Assembly (NCBI GenBank): GCA_018064885.1
Contig: JAGHUI010000008.1
Span: 1 to 64,000, forward strand
DNA from: Candidatus Minthosoma equi
GTDB lineage: Bacteria > Bacteroidota > Bacteroidia > Bacteroidales > Bacteroidaceae
Reading direction: 5' to 3'
Length of the DNA stretch: 64,000 nucleotides
The notes under the pieces are model-generated. The model saw only the letters and a program-made list of their open reading frames with translations, was not told the origin of the DNA and made no database searches. A program made the position numbers and the translations under genes. Below are positions 24,196-32,995 of the stretch, piece after piece (the stretch's first letter is position 1; each line of letters starts with the position of its first letter).

Positions 24196-26067
24196 ATGAC
24201 AAAACATTTACAAAAACTATTCTTGACACTTGCGTGTCTGCTCGTGTCCGTTGCATCCTTCGCATACGATGTGGAGATTGATGGCATTTATTATAATGTG
24301 ATTAAAAAAGCAAAAATCGCAGAGGTAACGTATGAAATGTACAAAAATTACATGTACTATTGCCCTTATTCAGGCTCTGTCACAATTCCAGCGTCAATTA
24401 CTTATGATGGAGTAGAATGTTCCGTCACAAGCATTGGCAATCATGCTTTCTATGGCTGCAAATCTCTTACGTCAATCACCATTCCTAATTCCGTCACAAG
24501 CATCGGCGAGGATGCTTTTAATTCTTGCGAATTTCTCACCTCAATCAACATTCCCAATTCCGTAACAAGCATTGGTGATAGAGCTTTCAAATACTGCTCC
24601 TCTCTCACCTCAATCGACATCCCTAATTCCGTGATAAGCATTGGCAATGAGGCTTTCTATAATTGCTCCTCTCTCACATCAATCAACATTCCCAATTCAG
24701 TAACAAGCATTGGCATTTGGGCTTTGTATCGCTGCACCTCTCTCACCTCAATCACTATTCCTAATTCCGTAACAAGCATTGGTGATAGAGCTTTCGACCA
24801 CTGCTCCTCTCTCACCTCAATCACTATTCCTAATTCCGTAACAAGCATTAACGGTGCGACTTTCCGTGACTGCTCCTCTCTTACCAATATCAACATCCCT
24901 AATTCTGTAATAAGCATTGATGGGGAGGCTTTCTCAGGTTGCTCCTCTCTCACCTCTATCAACATTCCCAATTCAGTAACAAGCATTGGCTATAAGGCTT
25001 TTTATGGATGCTCCTCTCTCACCTCTATCAACATTCCCAATTCAGTAACAAGCATTGACCATAGTGCTTTTCAAGATTGCTCCTCTCTCGCCTCAATCAA
25101 CATCCCTAATTCCGTAACAAACATTGGCTGGGATGCTTTTTATGGCTGCAAAGACTTGGAAGAAGTATATTGCTATGCAGAGAATGTGCCAAGCATGGAG
25201 GCTGATGTGTTCAAAAATGCCTTAATAGAATACTGCACCCTCTACGTTCCAAAAGCATCAATAGACAAATACAAAGCAGCAGATCAATGGAAAGAGTTCG
25301 GAACTATCAAGGTAATAGAAGATGATAATATTATTGCTTTAGCCGACAATGTCACATCATACAACAACAGCATAATTACAGACTGTTCAGAAATCTCATA
25401 CACTCGCACTTTCAACAACACTAATTGGCAAGCGCTCTATGTGCCATTCTCAATGTCATACAATGATTGGAAGGATGACTTTGATGTGGCTCGCATCAAT
25501 GCATTCTACGAATATGACACAGACAACGATGGCATCGTTGACAAGCAAATTCTCGAAGTGCTGCCTGTTACAGCTGGCATTGGCGATTTGAAGCCAAACA
25601 CTCCATATATGATAAGAGCAAAGGCAACTGGCGAGAAGACTATCACAGTGAGGGATGCAACATTGTATATGACAGAGGAGAAGTCGTATGAGTGCTCAAC
25701 TATGGAGACAAAGTACACTTTCACTGGCACATACGAGAAGAAAACTGGCTTGAAGACAGATGGCTATTACTTCATGAGTGGCGGCTCTCTCAAAACTGCA
25801 TCATCAGATGCCACTGCACTCGGTGCATTCCGCTGGTACATGAAGCCTGAGAGCAAGGGCGGCATGCTCATCGCTCCAAATGCAGAAATCAAGATACGAG
25901 TAATTGGTGAAGAAGACGAAGAAGATGCAACTGGCATTCTCGCTCCTGCAACTGATGCTCCAGCTCGCATCTTCACCCTCGATGGCAGACAGCTCAACAC
26001 CACAACTACTGATGGCTTGAAGCCTGGCATCTACATCGTGAATGGAAAGAAGCAATACATCAAATAA
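24196..26067 (+). CDS. BspA-like leucine-rich-repeat surface protein
   Basis: An exported 623-residue protein with signal peptide [20 protein letters not shown]. Eleven 23-residue TpLRR/LRR_5 repeats of the form [23 protein letters not shown] run from about residue 77 to 330. A C-terminal region follows with a short [11 protein letters not shown]...[12 protein letters not shown] tail that resembles the end modules of secreted Bacteroidales proteins. BspA proteins mediate adhesion to host matrix and other bacteria. The near-identical 69-bp DNA repeats (about 24427-25180) make copy-number change by recombination likely. It has its own promoter and a long structured leader. Confidence 0.9.
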   Translation: MTKHLQKLFLTLACLLVSVASFAYDVEIDGIYYNVIKKAKIAEVTYEMYKNYMYYCPYSGSVTIPASITYDGVECSVTSIGNHAFYGCKSLTSITIPNSVTSIGEDAFNSCEFLTSINIPNSVTSIGDRAFKYCSSLTSIDIPNSVISIGNEAFYNCSSLTSINIPNSVTSIGIWALYRCTSLTSITIPNSVTSIGDRAFDHCSSLTSITIPNSVTSINGATFRDCSSLTNINIPNSVISIDGEAFSGCSSLTSINIPNSVTSIGYKAFYGCSSLTSINIPNSVTSIDHSAFQDCSSLASINIPNSVTNIGWDAFYGCKDLEEVYCYAENVPSMEADVFKNALIEYCTLYVPKASIDKYKAADQWKEFGTIKVIEDDNIIALADNVTSYNNSIITDCSEISYTRTFNNTNWQALYVPFSMSYNDWKDDFDVARINAFYEYDTDNDGIVDKQILEVLPVTAGIGDLKPNTPYMIRAKATGEKTITVRDATLYMTEEKSYECSTMETKYTFTGTYEKKTGLKTDGYYFMSGGSLKTASSDATALGAFRWYMKPESKGGMLIAPNAEIKIRVIGEEDEEDATGILAPATDAPARIFTLDGRQLNTTTTDGLKPGIYIVNGKKQYIK

Positions 26068-26083
26068 CATTAACCAAAAAGAA

Positions 26084-26272
26084 ATGACAATGAAAAAGAA
26101 TTATGAAGCTCCAAAGATGGAGCAGGAAATCATCCTCGAAGAGGAATTGCTCATCGAAGGCTCTGGCATCGACATGGGTGGCGAAGGTGTCCCTGATGCA
26201 AAAGACCGCCTAATCGAAGAAATTACTAATGAAGTTGCCAACGAAGTTGCAGACTTCCAAGATATTTGGTAA
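26084..26272 (+). CDS. Small leader-peptide-like protein, 62 residues
   Basis: Starts at ATG 26084 (MTMKKNYEAPKMEQEIILEE) 16 bases after the BspA-like gene; ATG 26090 is an alternative. The form KKxYxxPxxE...EEELLIEGSG is common among tiny Prevotella and Bacteroides proteins and resembles a RiPP leader followed by a short acidic core (GIDMGGEGVPDAKDRL...). No modification enzyme or exporter is nearby, so a peptide-product role is only a possibility. A terminator follows. Confidence 0.65.
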   Translation: MTMKKNYEAPKMEQEIILEEELLIEGSGIDMGGEGVPDAKDRLIEEITNEVANEVADFQDIW

Positions 26273-26289
26273 TCTATTAATATTCCAAG

Positions 26290-26325
26290 TTCCCAAAGCC
26301 CACGAAATCTTTGGGAACTTTTCTT
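26290..26325 (+). terminator. Terminator after the small peptide gene
   Basis: TTCCCAAAG (26290-26298) pairs with CTTTGGGAA (26309-26317), followed by CTTTTCTTTT. Its 3' arm is part of the direct repeat that flanks the toxin-antitoxin pair. Confidence 0.85.
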
Positions 26326-26350
26326 TTCCCTACTACTCAAATGTAAGCGA
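26309..26350. repeat. Left 42-bp direct repeat flanking the toxin-antitoxin pair
   Basis: Begins CTTTGGGAACTTTTC and ends CTCAAATGTAAGCGA, as does the right copy (27024-27065). Both are 42 bases long; 37 of 42 positions match by eye. Confidence 0.85.
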
Positions 26351-26438
26351 TGTGTTCACCCTTTCACCACCACTGCCTCCCCCACAAAACTCGCAGATGT
26401 CTTTCGCAAGGGCGTTGAGGTTGTGAGAGAAGGAGTAA

Positions 26439-26717
26439 TTATTTCTTGAACAAATCGCTATGCGAACCTGTTCTGACAAGACGGACAAGTTTGACAGATT
26501 CTGAAATGTCGTACATCAAAAGCCAATCAGGATTGATATGACATTCCCATATTCCTGCGTATTTGCCTTTTAGAACATGAGGCAGATACGAAGCAGGAAC
26601 TTGTCCGTCTTGCGCCAGATAATTAAGCACGGTACGCATCTCATCGATGTTCAGACCTCGCTTTGCCATAAGTTTTAGGTCTCGCTTGAACTGACCAGAA
26701 TACTCTAAGTCGTACAT
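26439..26717 (-). CDS. YafQ-family mRNA-interferase toxin
   Basis: A 92-residue RelE-superfamily ribosome-dependent endoribonuclease of YafQ type. Family active-site residues are all present: His47 (LPHVLKG), His60, Asp64 and Trp65 (WECHINPDWLLMYD), Arg82 and His86 (LVRTGSHSDLF), Phe90. It follows the antitoxin gene with a one-base gap, the normal order for such pairs. Confidence 0.9.
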   Translation of the reverse strand: MYDLEYSGQFKRDLKLMAKRGLNIDEMRTVLNYLAQDGQVPASYLPHVLKGKYAGIWECHINPDWLLMYDISESVKLVRLVRTGSHSDLFKK

Positions 26718-26718
26718 A

Positions 26719-26928
26719 TCAACCTAAGCATTGAGTTAACAATTCGTCAACAGAAGATGCTTTGTATGTCTTTCCTGCTTTCACATCCTCAATGGCTTTG
26801 ATTGTCATTGCATTGAGCTCAGTTTCTGCTGGTTCCACAAGCTTCGCTGCTAACCATTTGCGGTTTCTCGCACTCAGGCCAAGGGACTCGATATAAGTCC
26901 ATAGATTGTTCATTGCTACCGTTGTCAT
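26719..26928 (-). CDS. Antitoxin of the YafQ-type pair
   Basis: A 69-residue partner protein. I start at ATG 26928 (MTTVAMNNLWTYIESLGLSA), since the earlier in-frame ATG at 26955 lies in the promoter-like TTACTTTG. NRKWLAAKLVEPAETE fits Bacteroidales antitoxins with a short folded N-terminal region. It ends in a flexible tail (GKTYKASSVDELLTQCLG) that would wrap the toxin. It should autoregulate the pair. Confidence 0.8.
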   Translation of the reverse strand: MTTVAMNNLWTYIESLGLSARNRKWLAAKLVEPAETELNAMTIKAIEDVKAGKTYKASSVDELLTQCLG

Positions 26929-27023
26929 AGTGCATCTATTTATTATTTTTTGCAAAGTAACAACATTTTTTCTTCACTTCCAAATGTTATCTCCATTAAA
27001 TTCCATTCACCCCACCAAATTCT

Positions 27024-27065
27024 CTTTGGGAACTTTTCATTTCTCTTTTTCTCAAATGTAAGCGA
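27024..27065. repeat. Right 42-bp direct repeat flanking the toxin-antitoxin pair
   Basis: CTTTGGGAACTTTTC at its start and CTCAAATGTAAGCGA at its end are identical to the left copy at 26309-26350. Confidence 0.85.
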
Positions 27066-27110
27066 AGCGGTCAGATGTCCTCAAATGGAGAAACCCGCCT
27101 TTTTTGCGAG

Positions 27111-28205
27111 TTACTTTTCCGTGATGTGCAGGAAACGAGTGATCATGCGGCCAAGACTACGGTCTTTGTTGTCTATGAAGGCATCGAGGATACGTGTCTT
27201 GGCTCCATTTGGGATAACGTCGTAGTCGGCAATGGAGGCTGGAATGAGACAGCTGCAGCCTTGCTTGAGGGTGATTATGTCGCCTGTGCTGCGAATCACG
27301 ATGGTGCAGTCGCCTTCGATGCACATGGTGATGATGAAGCTGTCGTACTTCAGGAGGTTGCGGTGGAAAACGTGGTCGGTCTCGGTTACTCGCACGCTGA
27401 AATATGGGGAGTCGATGACTCTGTTGGCTGCATTCTCTCCATCGGCGTACTGGGTGCGGTAGTTGTCAACGACATTGAAATCGAGGGCTTGCGCTGCCAG
27501 CTCGGTGTGGAGCTCACGCGGTTTGCCATCCATACCGGGACGGTTGTAGTCGAAGATGCGATAGGTGACATCTGACGATTGCTGAACCTCTGCAAGAAGA
27601 ATGCCTCCGCAAATGGCGTGGACACGTCCTGCTGGGAGGTAGAACACGTCGCCTGGATGCACTTCGTGGCGTGCGAGGACTTCGCAGATGCTGCCGTCAT
27701 CTACTCGTTTCTTGTATTCGTATGGAGTGATCTTTTCCTTAAATCCTGCATAGAGATAGCTGCCTGGCTTTGCGTCGATGACGTACCACATTTCGGTCTT
27801 TCCCATCTTGCCGTGCTCGCGCTGCGCCATCGCATCGTCGGGATGCACTTGTATGCTGAGGTCTTTGTCGGCATCGATGAACTTGACGAGCAGGGGCAGT
27901 TTGTTGCCGTATTTCTTTGCAACGGCAACTCCGAGTATCTGTTCTGGTGCGCTCTCAATGACGGATATGAGATTGCGGCCTGCATATTTGCCATTGCTGA
28001 TGATGCTGGCGCTGGATGGGACGGCGCTCACCTCCCATGACTCGCCAATAGGTGCGCCAGACGGAGTTAATTGCTTCCATGGCTCGAGGCGATTGCCGCC
28101 CCAGACTATGGAATGGAGGTTGGGCTGAAAGAGAAGGGGATAAAGACCCTCTCCCCGACCCTCTCCCGTAGAGGGCGAGGGAGACCATCCGGATGTTTTG
28201 TTCAT
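27111..28205 (-). CDS. manA: Class I mannose-6-phosphate isomerase
   Basis: A zinc enzyme that interconverts fructose 6-phosphate and mannose 6-phosphate, 364 residues. Zinc-ligand motifs are IQVHPDDAMAQ, KTEMWYV and LPAGRVHAI; PWKQLTPSGAPIGESWEVS is also typical. The family normally starts at the equivalent of LYPLLFQPNLHSIVWGG. Here residues 4-21 (TSGWSPSPSTGEGRGEGL) are translated from a palindromic repeat copy, and no ATG, GTG or TTG occurs between the repeat and the conserved start, so the repeat must be translated. AAGTTATAAATTATAAGTTA-type short repeats lie just upstream. Confidence 0.93.
   Translation of the reverse strand: MNKTSGWSPSPSTGEGRGEGLYPLLFQPNLHSIVWGGNRLEPWKQLTPSGAPIGESWEVSAVPSSASIISNGKYAGRNLISVIESAPEQILGVAVAKKYGNKLPLLVKFIDADKDLSIQVHPDDAMAQREHGKMGKTEMWYVIDAKPGSYLYAGFKEKITPYEYKKRVDDGSICEVLARHEVHPGDVFYLPAGRVHAICGGILLAEVQQSSDVTYRIFDYNRPGMDGKPRELHTELAAQALDFNVVDNYRTQYADGENAANRVIDSPYFSVRVTETDHVFHRNLLKYDSFIITMCIEGDCTIVIRSTGDIITLKQGCSCLIPASIADYDVIPNGAKTRILDAFIDNKDRSLGRMITRFLHITEK
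28144..28195 (-). repeat. Palindromic repeat copy inside the manA reading frame
   Basis: Read on the plus strand: AGACCCTCTCCCCGACCCTC, then TCCCGTAGAGGGCGAGGGAG and ACCATCCGGATG. This is the best-preserved copy of the element in the window, and it encodes residues 4-21 of ManA. Confidence 0.9.
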
Positions 28206-28258
28206 AGAGTTATAAGATATAAGTTATAAATTATAAGTTATGAATTATAAGTTATGAA

Positions 28259-31165
28259 TTAATAGCCAAAGATTTCGGCTGTGCTGATGCGCTTGATAGG
28301 GCCGATTTTGCCAAGGCTTTCCATGTCGAGCTCTTTCTCATCGCCGAGGATTGCGAAGCGCCATGGCTTGTTGACCATGGTGGATTTTTCGAAGCGGACG
28401 ATGTCGCTGAGCTGGATGGTTGGGAGCTGCTCGTAGATGTCTTTCCAAAAATCGTGGACGAGTCCGAGCTTCTGGCAGCTGAGGTAGTAGCTGATGAGGT
28501 TGCCACGAGTGATGCGGCGGCTCTGGATGCTCTTTTCTATGCTCTGCTTTGCAAGCTGGAAGGCTGCTTCGCTCTGTGGCATATTGTCGGTAATGTCGGC
28601 AAAGACGCTGATGCAGTCCATCATCTTGTCGTTCTGGGAGATGATATGCTCATAGACATATTCTGGCACATCTGCCTTGCGTGGTGTGACGTAGAGGGCG
28701 TTGGCGTTGTAGGCAAGTCCTCGTGCCTCGCGAAGCTCCTGGAAGACGATGGTGTTCATGCCTCCGCCGAAGTATTCGTTGAAGACGTTGATGACTGGCA
28801 TGTTTGCCACTGACCATGGCTTGCCTTCGTTGCAGTACTTGCGCATATAGATGTTTTTGGCATCGTATGGGGAAATGAGTATTTCGGTCTGCGGAGTCTG
28901 CAGCAACTGGTATGGCTTGTTCTCTGGTGCCACAGCAAGTGTCTTGGCTGTCTTGTGGTTTTTGGCAAGAAGCTTGATGAGGTCGTTCAGGTCGGATGGT
29001 CCGTAGTAGAGCACTCGGTGCTGAATGCCGGAAAGTCCTTTAAGCAAGTTGAGCAATGCCTGTGGCTCTGTCGTTTTGAGCTGATCGGCAGTCATGATAT
29101 TGCGCGATGGGTTGTACTCGCCGTAGAGGGCGTAATCCCAGAGTTTGCTGAAACATGTGCGCTGCTCTTTCTTGCCGTCCTCGCGCTGCTTGAGCGTTTG
29201 CTCCACATACATATTATATATATCTTTGTCTGCCTTGGCATTCTGAAGGATATTCTCAGTAAGCTGGAGAGCTGCAGCAAGGTTCTCGTTGAGTCCAGAG
29301 ATTGTGACGTCGATGACATCGCCTGAAACATTGATGTTGTAGCTGCAAGCAAGGGAGTAGAACTTCTTCTGGATATCTTCGTTGCTGAGCTTGTCGGTGC
29401 CAAGCAGGCTGAGATATTCTGCAGCATTCGCGTAGCGATTGTCTGCCTGAGTGCCGAAGTCGTAATGGAAGGAGAGGGAGAAAATGTCGTTGAGGGTGTT
29501 CTGCTTGTAGATGAGCTTCTGGGTGCTGAGTTTTGGGCTGAGAGAGGCGAAGGTGAGTTCTTTCTTGAAGTCAACAAACACGGGGCTGATTGGCTCTACC
29601 TGACTTGCCACAATCTCGTCGAGGAATGCGGAATGCATGTCTCGGTTGGTTGGGATTGGGGTGATCTGAGGCTTGTCGATTTTCTTTATGCTGGTGTCTT
29701 CGCCCTGAATTTTCTTTACGCACACATAGCCATCGGTGAAGTGCTCGTTGGCAAACTTCACAATATCTGCTTTGGTAAGCTTGGAGATGCGGTCAATCTT
29801 GCCTACGGCAGCTTTCCAGTCTTCGCCATTGATGTAGCTGTCAACGAGCTTGCCAACACGTCCGCGGTTTTCTTCGATGGAACGGTTGTATTGCAGCTTC
29901 ATATTGTTCACAATGGCAGTGAGGATGCTCTCGTCGAAGTCGCCCTTCTTGACCTTCTCGACTTCTCCAAGAATGAGCGACTTAACCTCGTCGAGGCTCT
30001 GTCCTTCGTTTGGCTCGCCAGAAAGGATGAGGGTGCTGTAGTCTTTGAGTGCAAGAAGGTCGGAGCCTGCGCCCTGAACGACCATTTTCTGATTGAGGTC
30101 GAGGTCGATGAGTCCAGCCTTGCCATTGCTGAGAATTCTGTCAATAAGGCTGAGGGTGTCGTTCTGAAGATCGGCAGCTCCCTTGAAGCGCCATCCGAGC
30201 ATGATGCTCTCCTCTTCAATGCCAACAACGGAGGTCTCGATAGGAGATGTGAACACTGGCTGCTCTGGGAACTGGCGAGGACTGATATCTGCGCCTGGCT
30301 GCCATGAACCGAAATGCTTTTCGATGATGTCCATTGTCTTGTCGCAATCGAGGTCGCCGACAAGGCAGATGGCGATGTTGTTTGGCTTGTAGTAGCGGTT
30401 GTAGTAGTTGAGGATGTTGACAATGCTTGGATTCTTCAGATGCTCCTGAGTGCCGATAGTTGTCTGAGTACCATAAGAATGACTTGGGAACAGCTTTGCC
30501 ATATAGGCGTTCATCTGCTTTTCCCCATCGCTTGCGAGAGAGATGTTCTTTTCCTCATATACAGCTTCAAGCTCGGTATGGAATCCACGGATCACAAGGT
30601 TCTGGAAACGGTCGCTCTGAATCTTTGCCCAGTTCTCAAGCTCGTTTGATGGAACGTCCTCTGTATAGCAGGTAATATCGTACCATGTATAGGCATTTGA
30701 GCCTTCGCCGCCAATGGAAGCCATGAGCTTGTCGTATTCATTAGGAATGTTGTACTGTGCTGCAAGCTGGCTGACGGAGTCTATCTCATGGTACTTTGCC
30801 TTGCGAGCTTCAGGGTCGGTGAGACGATAATGCTCTTCGTAAAGCTGAGTAATCTTATCAAGAAAAGGTTTCTCTGCCTTATAGCTGATTGTACCGAAAT
30901 GAGTGGTTCCCTTGAACATAAGGTGCTCAAGATAATGTGCCAGACCTGTTGTCTCGGCAGGGTCGTTTCGGTGGCCTGTATTGACAGCGATGTGGGCTGT
31001 GACACGAGGTTTCTCATTGTTCACGGACATAAAAACCTTCAATCCATTTGGAAGGGTATAGATGCGCACCTTCATCGGGTCGCCATCTACTGTTTCATAA
31101 CTTCTCTGTGCATTGATGCATAAAGAAGCGAACAGCATCAAGGCGAAGAATGCAAACTTTTTCAT
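28259..31165 (-). CDS. M16-family zinc metallopeptidase, exported
   Basis: A 968-residue insulinase/pitrilysin-type peptidase with a signal peptide (MKKFAFFALMLFASLCINAQ). The inverted zinc motif HYLEH lies at residues 77-81 (GLAHYLEHLMFKG), with a downstream ELEAVYEEKN for the third ligand. A second M16 half from about residue 520 lacks the zinc motif, as usual for the tandem architecture. It probably degrades peptides in the periplasm or outer envelope. Short ATCAACTCAA repeats fill the space before its start. Confidence 0.9.
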   Translation of the reverse strand: MKKFAFFALMLFASLCINAQRSYETVDGDPMKVRIYTLPNGLKVFMSVNNEKPRVTAHIAVNTGHRNDPAETTGLAHYLEHLMFKGTTHFGTISYKAEKPFLDKITQLYEEHYRLTDPEARKAKYHEIDSVSQLAAQYNIPNEYDKLMASIGGEGSNAYTWYDITCYTEDVPSNELENWAKIQSDRFQNLVIRGFHTELEAVYEEKNISLASDGEKQMNAYMAKLFPSHSYGTQTTIGTQEHLKNPSIVNILNYYNRYYKPNNIAICLVGDLDCDKTMDIIEKHFGSWQPGADISPRQFPEQPVFTSPIETSVVGIEEESIMLGWRFKGAADLQNDTLSLIDRILSNGKAGLIDLDLNQKMVVQGAGSDLLALKDYSTLILSGEPNEGQSLDEVKSLILGEVEKVKKGDFDESILTAIVNNMKLQYNRSIEENRGRVGKLVDSYINGEDWKAAVGKIDRISKLTKADIVKFANEHFTDGYVCVKKIQGEDTSIKKIDKPQITPIPTNRDMHSAFLDEIVASQVEPISPVFVDFKKELTFASLSPKLSTQKLIYKQNTLNDIFSLSFHYDFGTQADNRYANAAEYLSLLGTDKLSNEDIQKKFYSLACSYNINVSGDVIDVTISGLNENLAAALQLTENILQNAKADKDIYNMYVEQTLKQREDGKKEQRTCFSKLWDYALYGEYNPSRNIMTADQLKTTEPQALLNLLKGLSGIQHRVLYYGPSDLNDLIKLLAKNHKTAKTLAVAPENKPYQLLQTPQTEILISPYDAKNIYMRKYCNEGKPWSVANMPVINVFNEYFGGGMNTIVFQELREARGLAYNANALYVTPRKADVPEYVYEHIISQNDKMMDCISVFADITDNMPQSEAAFQLAKQSIEKSIQSRRITRGNLISYYLSCQKLGLVHDFWKDIYEQLPTIQLSDIVRFEKSTMVNKPWRFAILGDEKELDMESLGKIGPIKRISTAEIFGY

Positions 31166-31176
31166 ATTTCTTATTA

Positions 31177-31222
31177 TTCAACTTCAATCAACTCGAATCA
31201 ACTCAATTCAACTCAAATCAAC
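31177..31222 (-). repeat. TCAACTCAA-type short tandem repeats
   Basis: ATTCAACTTCAATCAACTCG then AATCAACTCAATTCAACTCA and so on: a degenerate 10-base repeat in the spacer between the DUF4954 stop and the peptidase start. Confidence 0.85.
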
Positions 31223-32995
31223 TCAAATTTTCTCCAAGAACTCGCGAAGCTGTGATTCTTCAACGTCGCCAAGCTGGTATTCCTTCTCAGCATCGTCCTT
31301 GACCATTTTGAGCCAGCGTTTGTTGGCTTCTTCAGCCTGTGCCATCCAGTGGTCGCGGTCGATGAACATGTTGTTGCCGCAATTCTGCATGACGAAGTTA
31401 GCGTACATCTGTTCGTTCTGACGATAGCTGAGATGAATCTGGGAGAGTATTTCCTTGAGCTCGGCAATGGTGGCAATGCTGCCTTTTTCTATGTCGCTGA
31501 CAATGCTGTCAAGCTCTGATTTTGGAGCAAGAAGTCCCATCATATCCACCCAGCGTGTGCCGATAGCCTCATCAGTTTCTGTCTTATTGTTGGAGAAACA
31601 TTGATAAAGGAACAGATTGATAATGAGTTCGTAGTACTGGATTCCCTTTACAGCTCCTGAACGCTTGATCTTGCATCCATTATATTCAAATACGTCTTCT
31701 CCGGCATTTCTCTTCAAAAGATTTTCAAGGATATTCTTTCCTTCAATGACACTCTGGATGATGTATGGATTAGGGAATGTGAAGTTGATGATGTCGTTGC
31801 GTGAGGTGAGAGGGCGTACATCTCGCTTAGGCCATTTGTTCACATCTCTCCATGTACCTACAGTCTTGATGTTAATGCCTGGAACGAGCCATGTTTCCTT
31901 TCCCTCTGCAATGACGTATGAGAATGGAAGCTTCTGAACTGTTGGGTGTGTCTGCACCTTTCCCATGACCATTGAGAATGTGCCGACATGAGCAGGCCAG
32001 AGGATGTGGCTGCCCGATGCAGTCTTGCTGCCGCGGTCGAGCGTTCCCCAATGGATTGGGCCCATTTTGTAAGCATGGTTGCTCTGGTTTGTGCCACTTC
32101 CTGCATTGTAGAAGGAGAATGCGCCACCGATGAGCAATGTGCTCTTATGATGGCTTGTGGAGAATGGGCCGCAGAATGCTGCACATGCTTCACCATTATC
32201 CATATAGCTGTTTGCGAAGAAGATGCTTGCCTCGGCAGAAAAGCCTTTGCCGATGTGGACAGATTCGCCAATGAAGCAGTTGTCTGCCTTGGCTCCGTCG
32301 GTCACGCTGGCTCCTGCGGCAACGATAGTGTTTTCAAGAATGACATCTGAGCCTATGAGCGTGCTTGCATCATCTGTGCTGAGAATGGTGCAGTTGTCCA
32401 AGCGTGCGCTGCCCTGAATCTCACAACCTTCGCCAACCTTGACATTGCTAATCTCTTTCACTCCCACAATTCTTGCTCCGCTGCCGATAATGCCGCAAGC
32501 AGGCTCACCAGCAAGATGGCATTCGTTCTTTGCAAGTGTAATTACGCTTGGAAAGTTCACCATCATCCAAGCCAGCTGGGCTGTGAGTCCTTCAAAGATG
32601 ACAACATTGCCATCGCCGCCCTCGTTGAGAACAGAGATAGTGTTTCCGTTGCCGTATGTGCTGCCCTCCTGTGCTGTGATTACACCAACGTTAGCAATGT
32701 AACAGCCGTCGCCTATCTGATAGTTGCTGATGTAGCCACGAACATTTTCAACAAGACAGTCATCTCCTATAGTCACATTGCGAAGAGTGGCATTTCTCAC
32801 GCAGCAGCGACGGCGGAAACCGTCTTCCACCTCCACCGAGCCATTAAGACTGCCTATTTCCACATGTCCGTACATAAGCACACTGGACATCTGCAAAGGT
32901 GCAAAACTTTCATCTACAAGGATATCTGACCAGTCTTCTGCCCAGCATCCGCGCTCTTCGAGTTGAGCTATTTCAAGATCTGTAATCTTTCTCAT
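31223..32995 (-). CDS. DUF4954 protein with left-handed beta-helix
   Basis: A 590-residue protein typical of Bacteroidetes. It carries hexapeptide-type repeats (VRNATLRNVTIGDDCLVENV; ISNVKVGEGCEIQGSARLDN; VILENTIVAAGASVTDGAK; CFIGESVHIGKGF) that form the beta-helix seen in sugar-nucleotide acyltransferases. A conserved GPIHWGTLDRGSKTASGSHI segment follows. The reaction is unknown; a nucleotide-sugar or acyl-transfer role is a guess from the fold. Its start overlaps the end of hflX by 4 bases. Confidence 0.8.
   Translation of the reverse strand: MRKITDLEIAQLEERGCWAEDWSDILVDESFAPLQMSSVLMYGHVEIGSLNGSVEVEDGFRRRCCVRNATLRNVTIGDDCLVENVRGYISNYQIGDGCYIANVGVITAQEGSTYGNGNTISVLNEGGDGNVVIFEGLTAQLAWMMVNFPSVITLAKNECHLAGEPACGIIGSGARIVGVKEISNVKVGEGCEIQGSARLDNCTILSTDDASTLIGSDVILENTIVAAGASVTDGAKADNCFIGESVHIGKGFSAEASIFFANSYMDNGEACAAFCGPFSTSHHKSTLLIGGAFSFYNAGSGTNQSNHAYKMGPIHWGTLDRGSKTASGSHILWPAHVGTFSMVMGKVQTHPTVQKLPFSYVIAEGKETWLVPGINIKTVGTWRDVNKWPKRDVRPLTSRNDIINFTFPNPYIIQSVIEGKNILENLLKRNAGEDVFEYNGCKIKRSGAVKGIQYYELIINLFLYQCFSNNKTETDEAIGTRWVDMMGLLAPKSELDSIVSDIEKGSIATIAELKEILSQIHLSYRQNEQMYANFVMQNCGNNMFIDRDHWMAQAEEANKRWLKMVKDDAEKEYQLGDVEESQLREFLEKI

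Noticed and set aside
24427..25180. Regular repeats that could suggest a CRISPR array
   Set aside because: They are in-frame leucine-rich repeats without unique spacers. No CRISPR array or cas gene was seen in the window.
29465..30307. 280-codon plus-strand frame opposite the M16 peptidase
   Set aside because: The peptidase has a signal peptide and HxxEH motif on the other strand; the shadow shows no motif.
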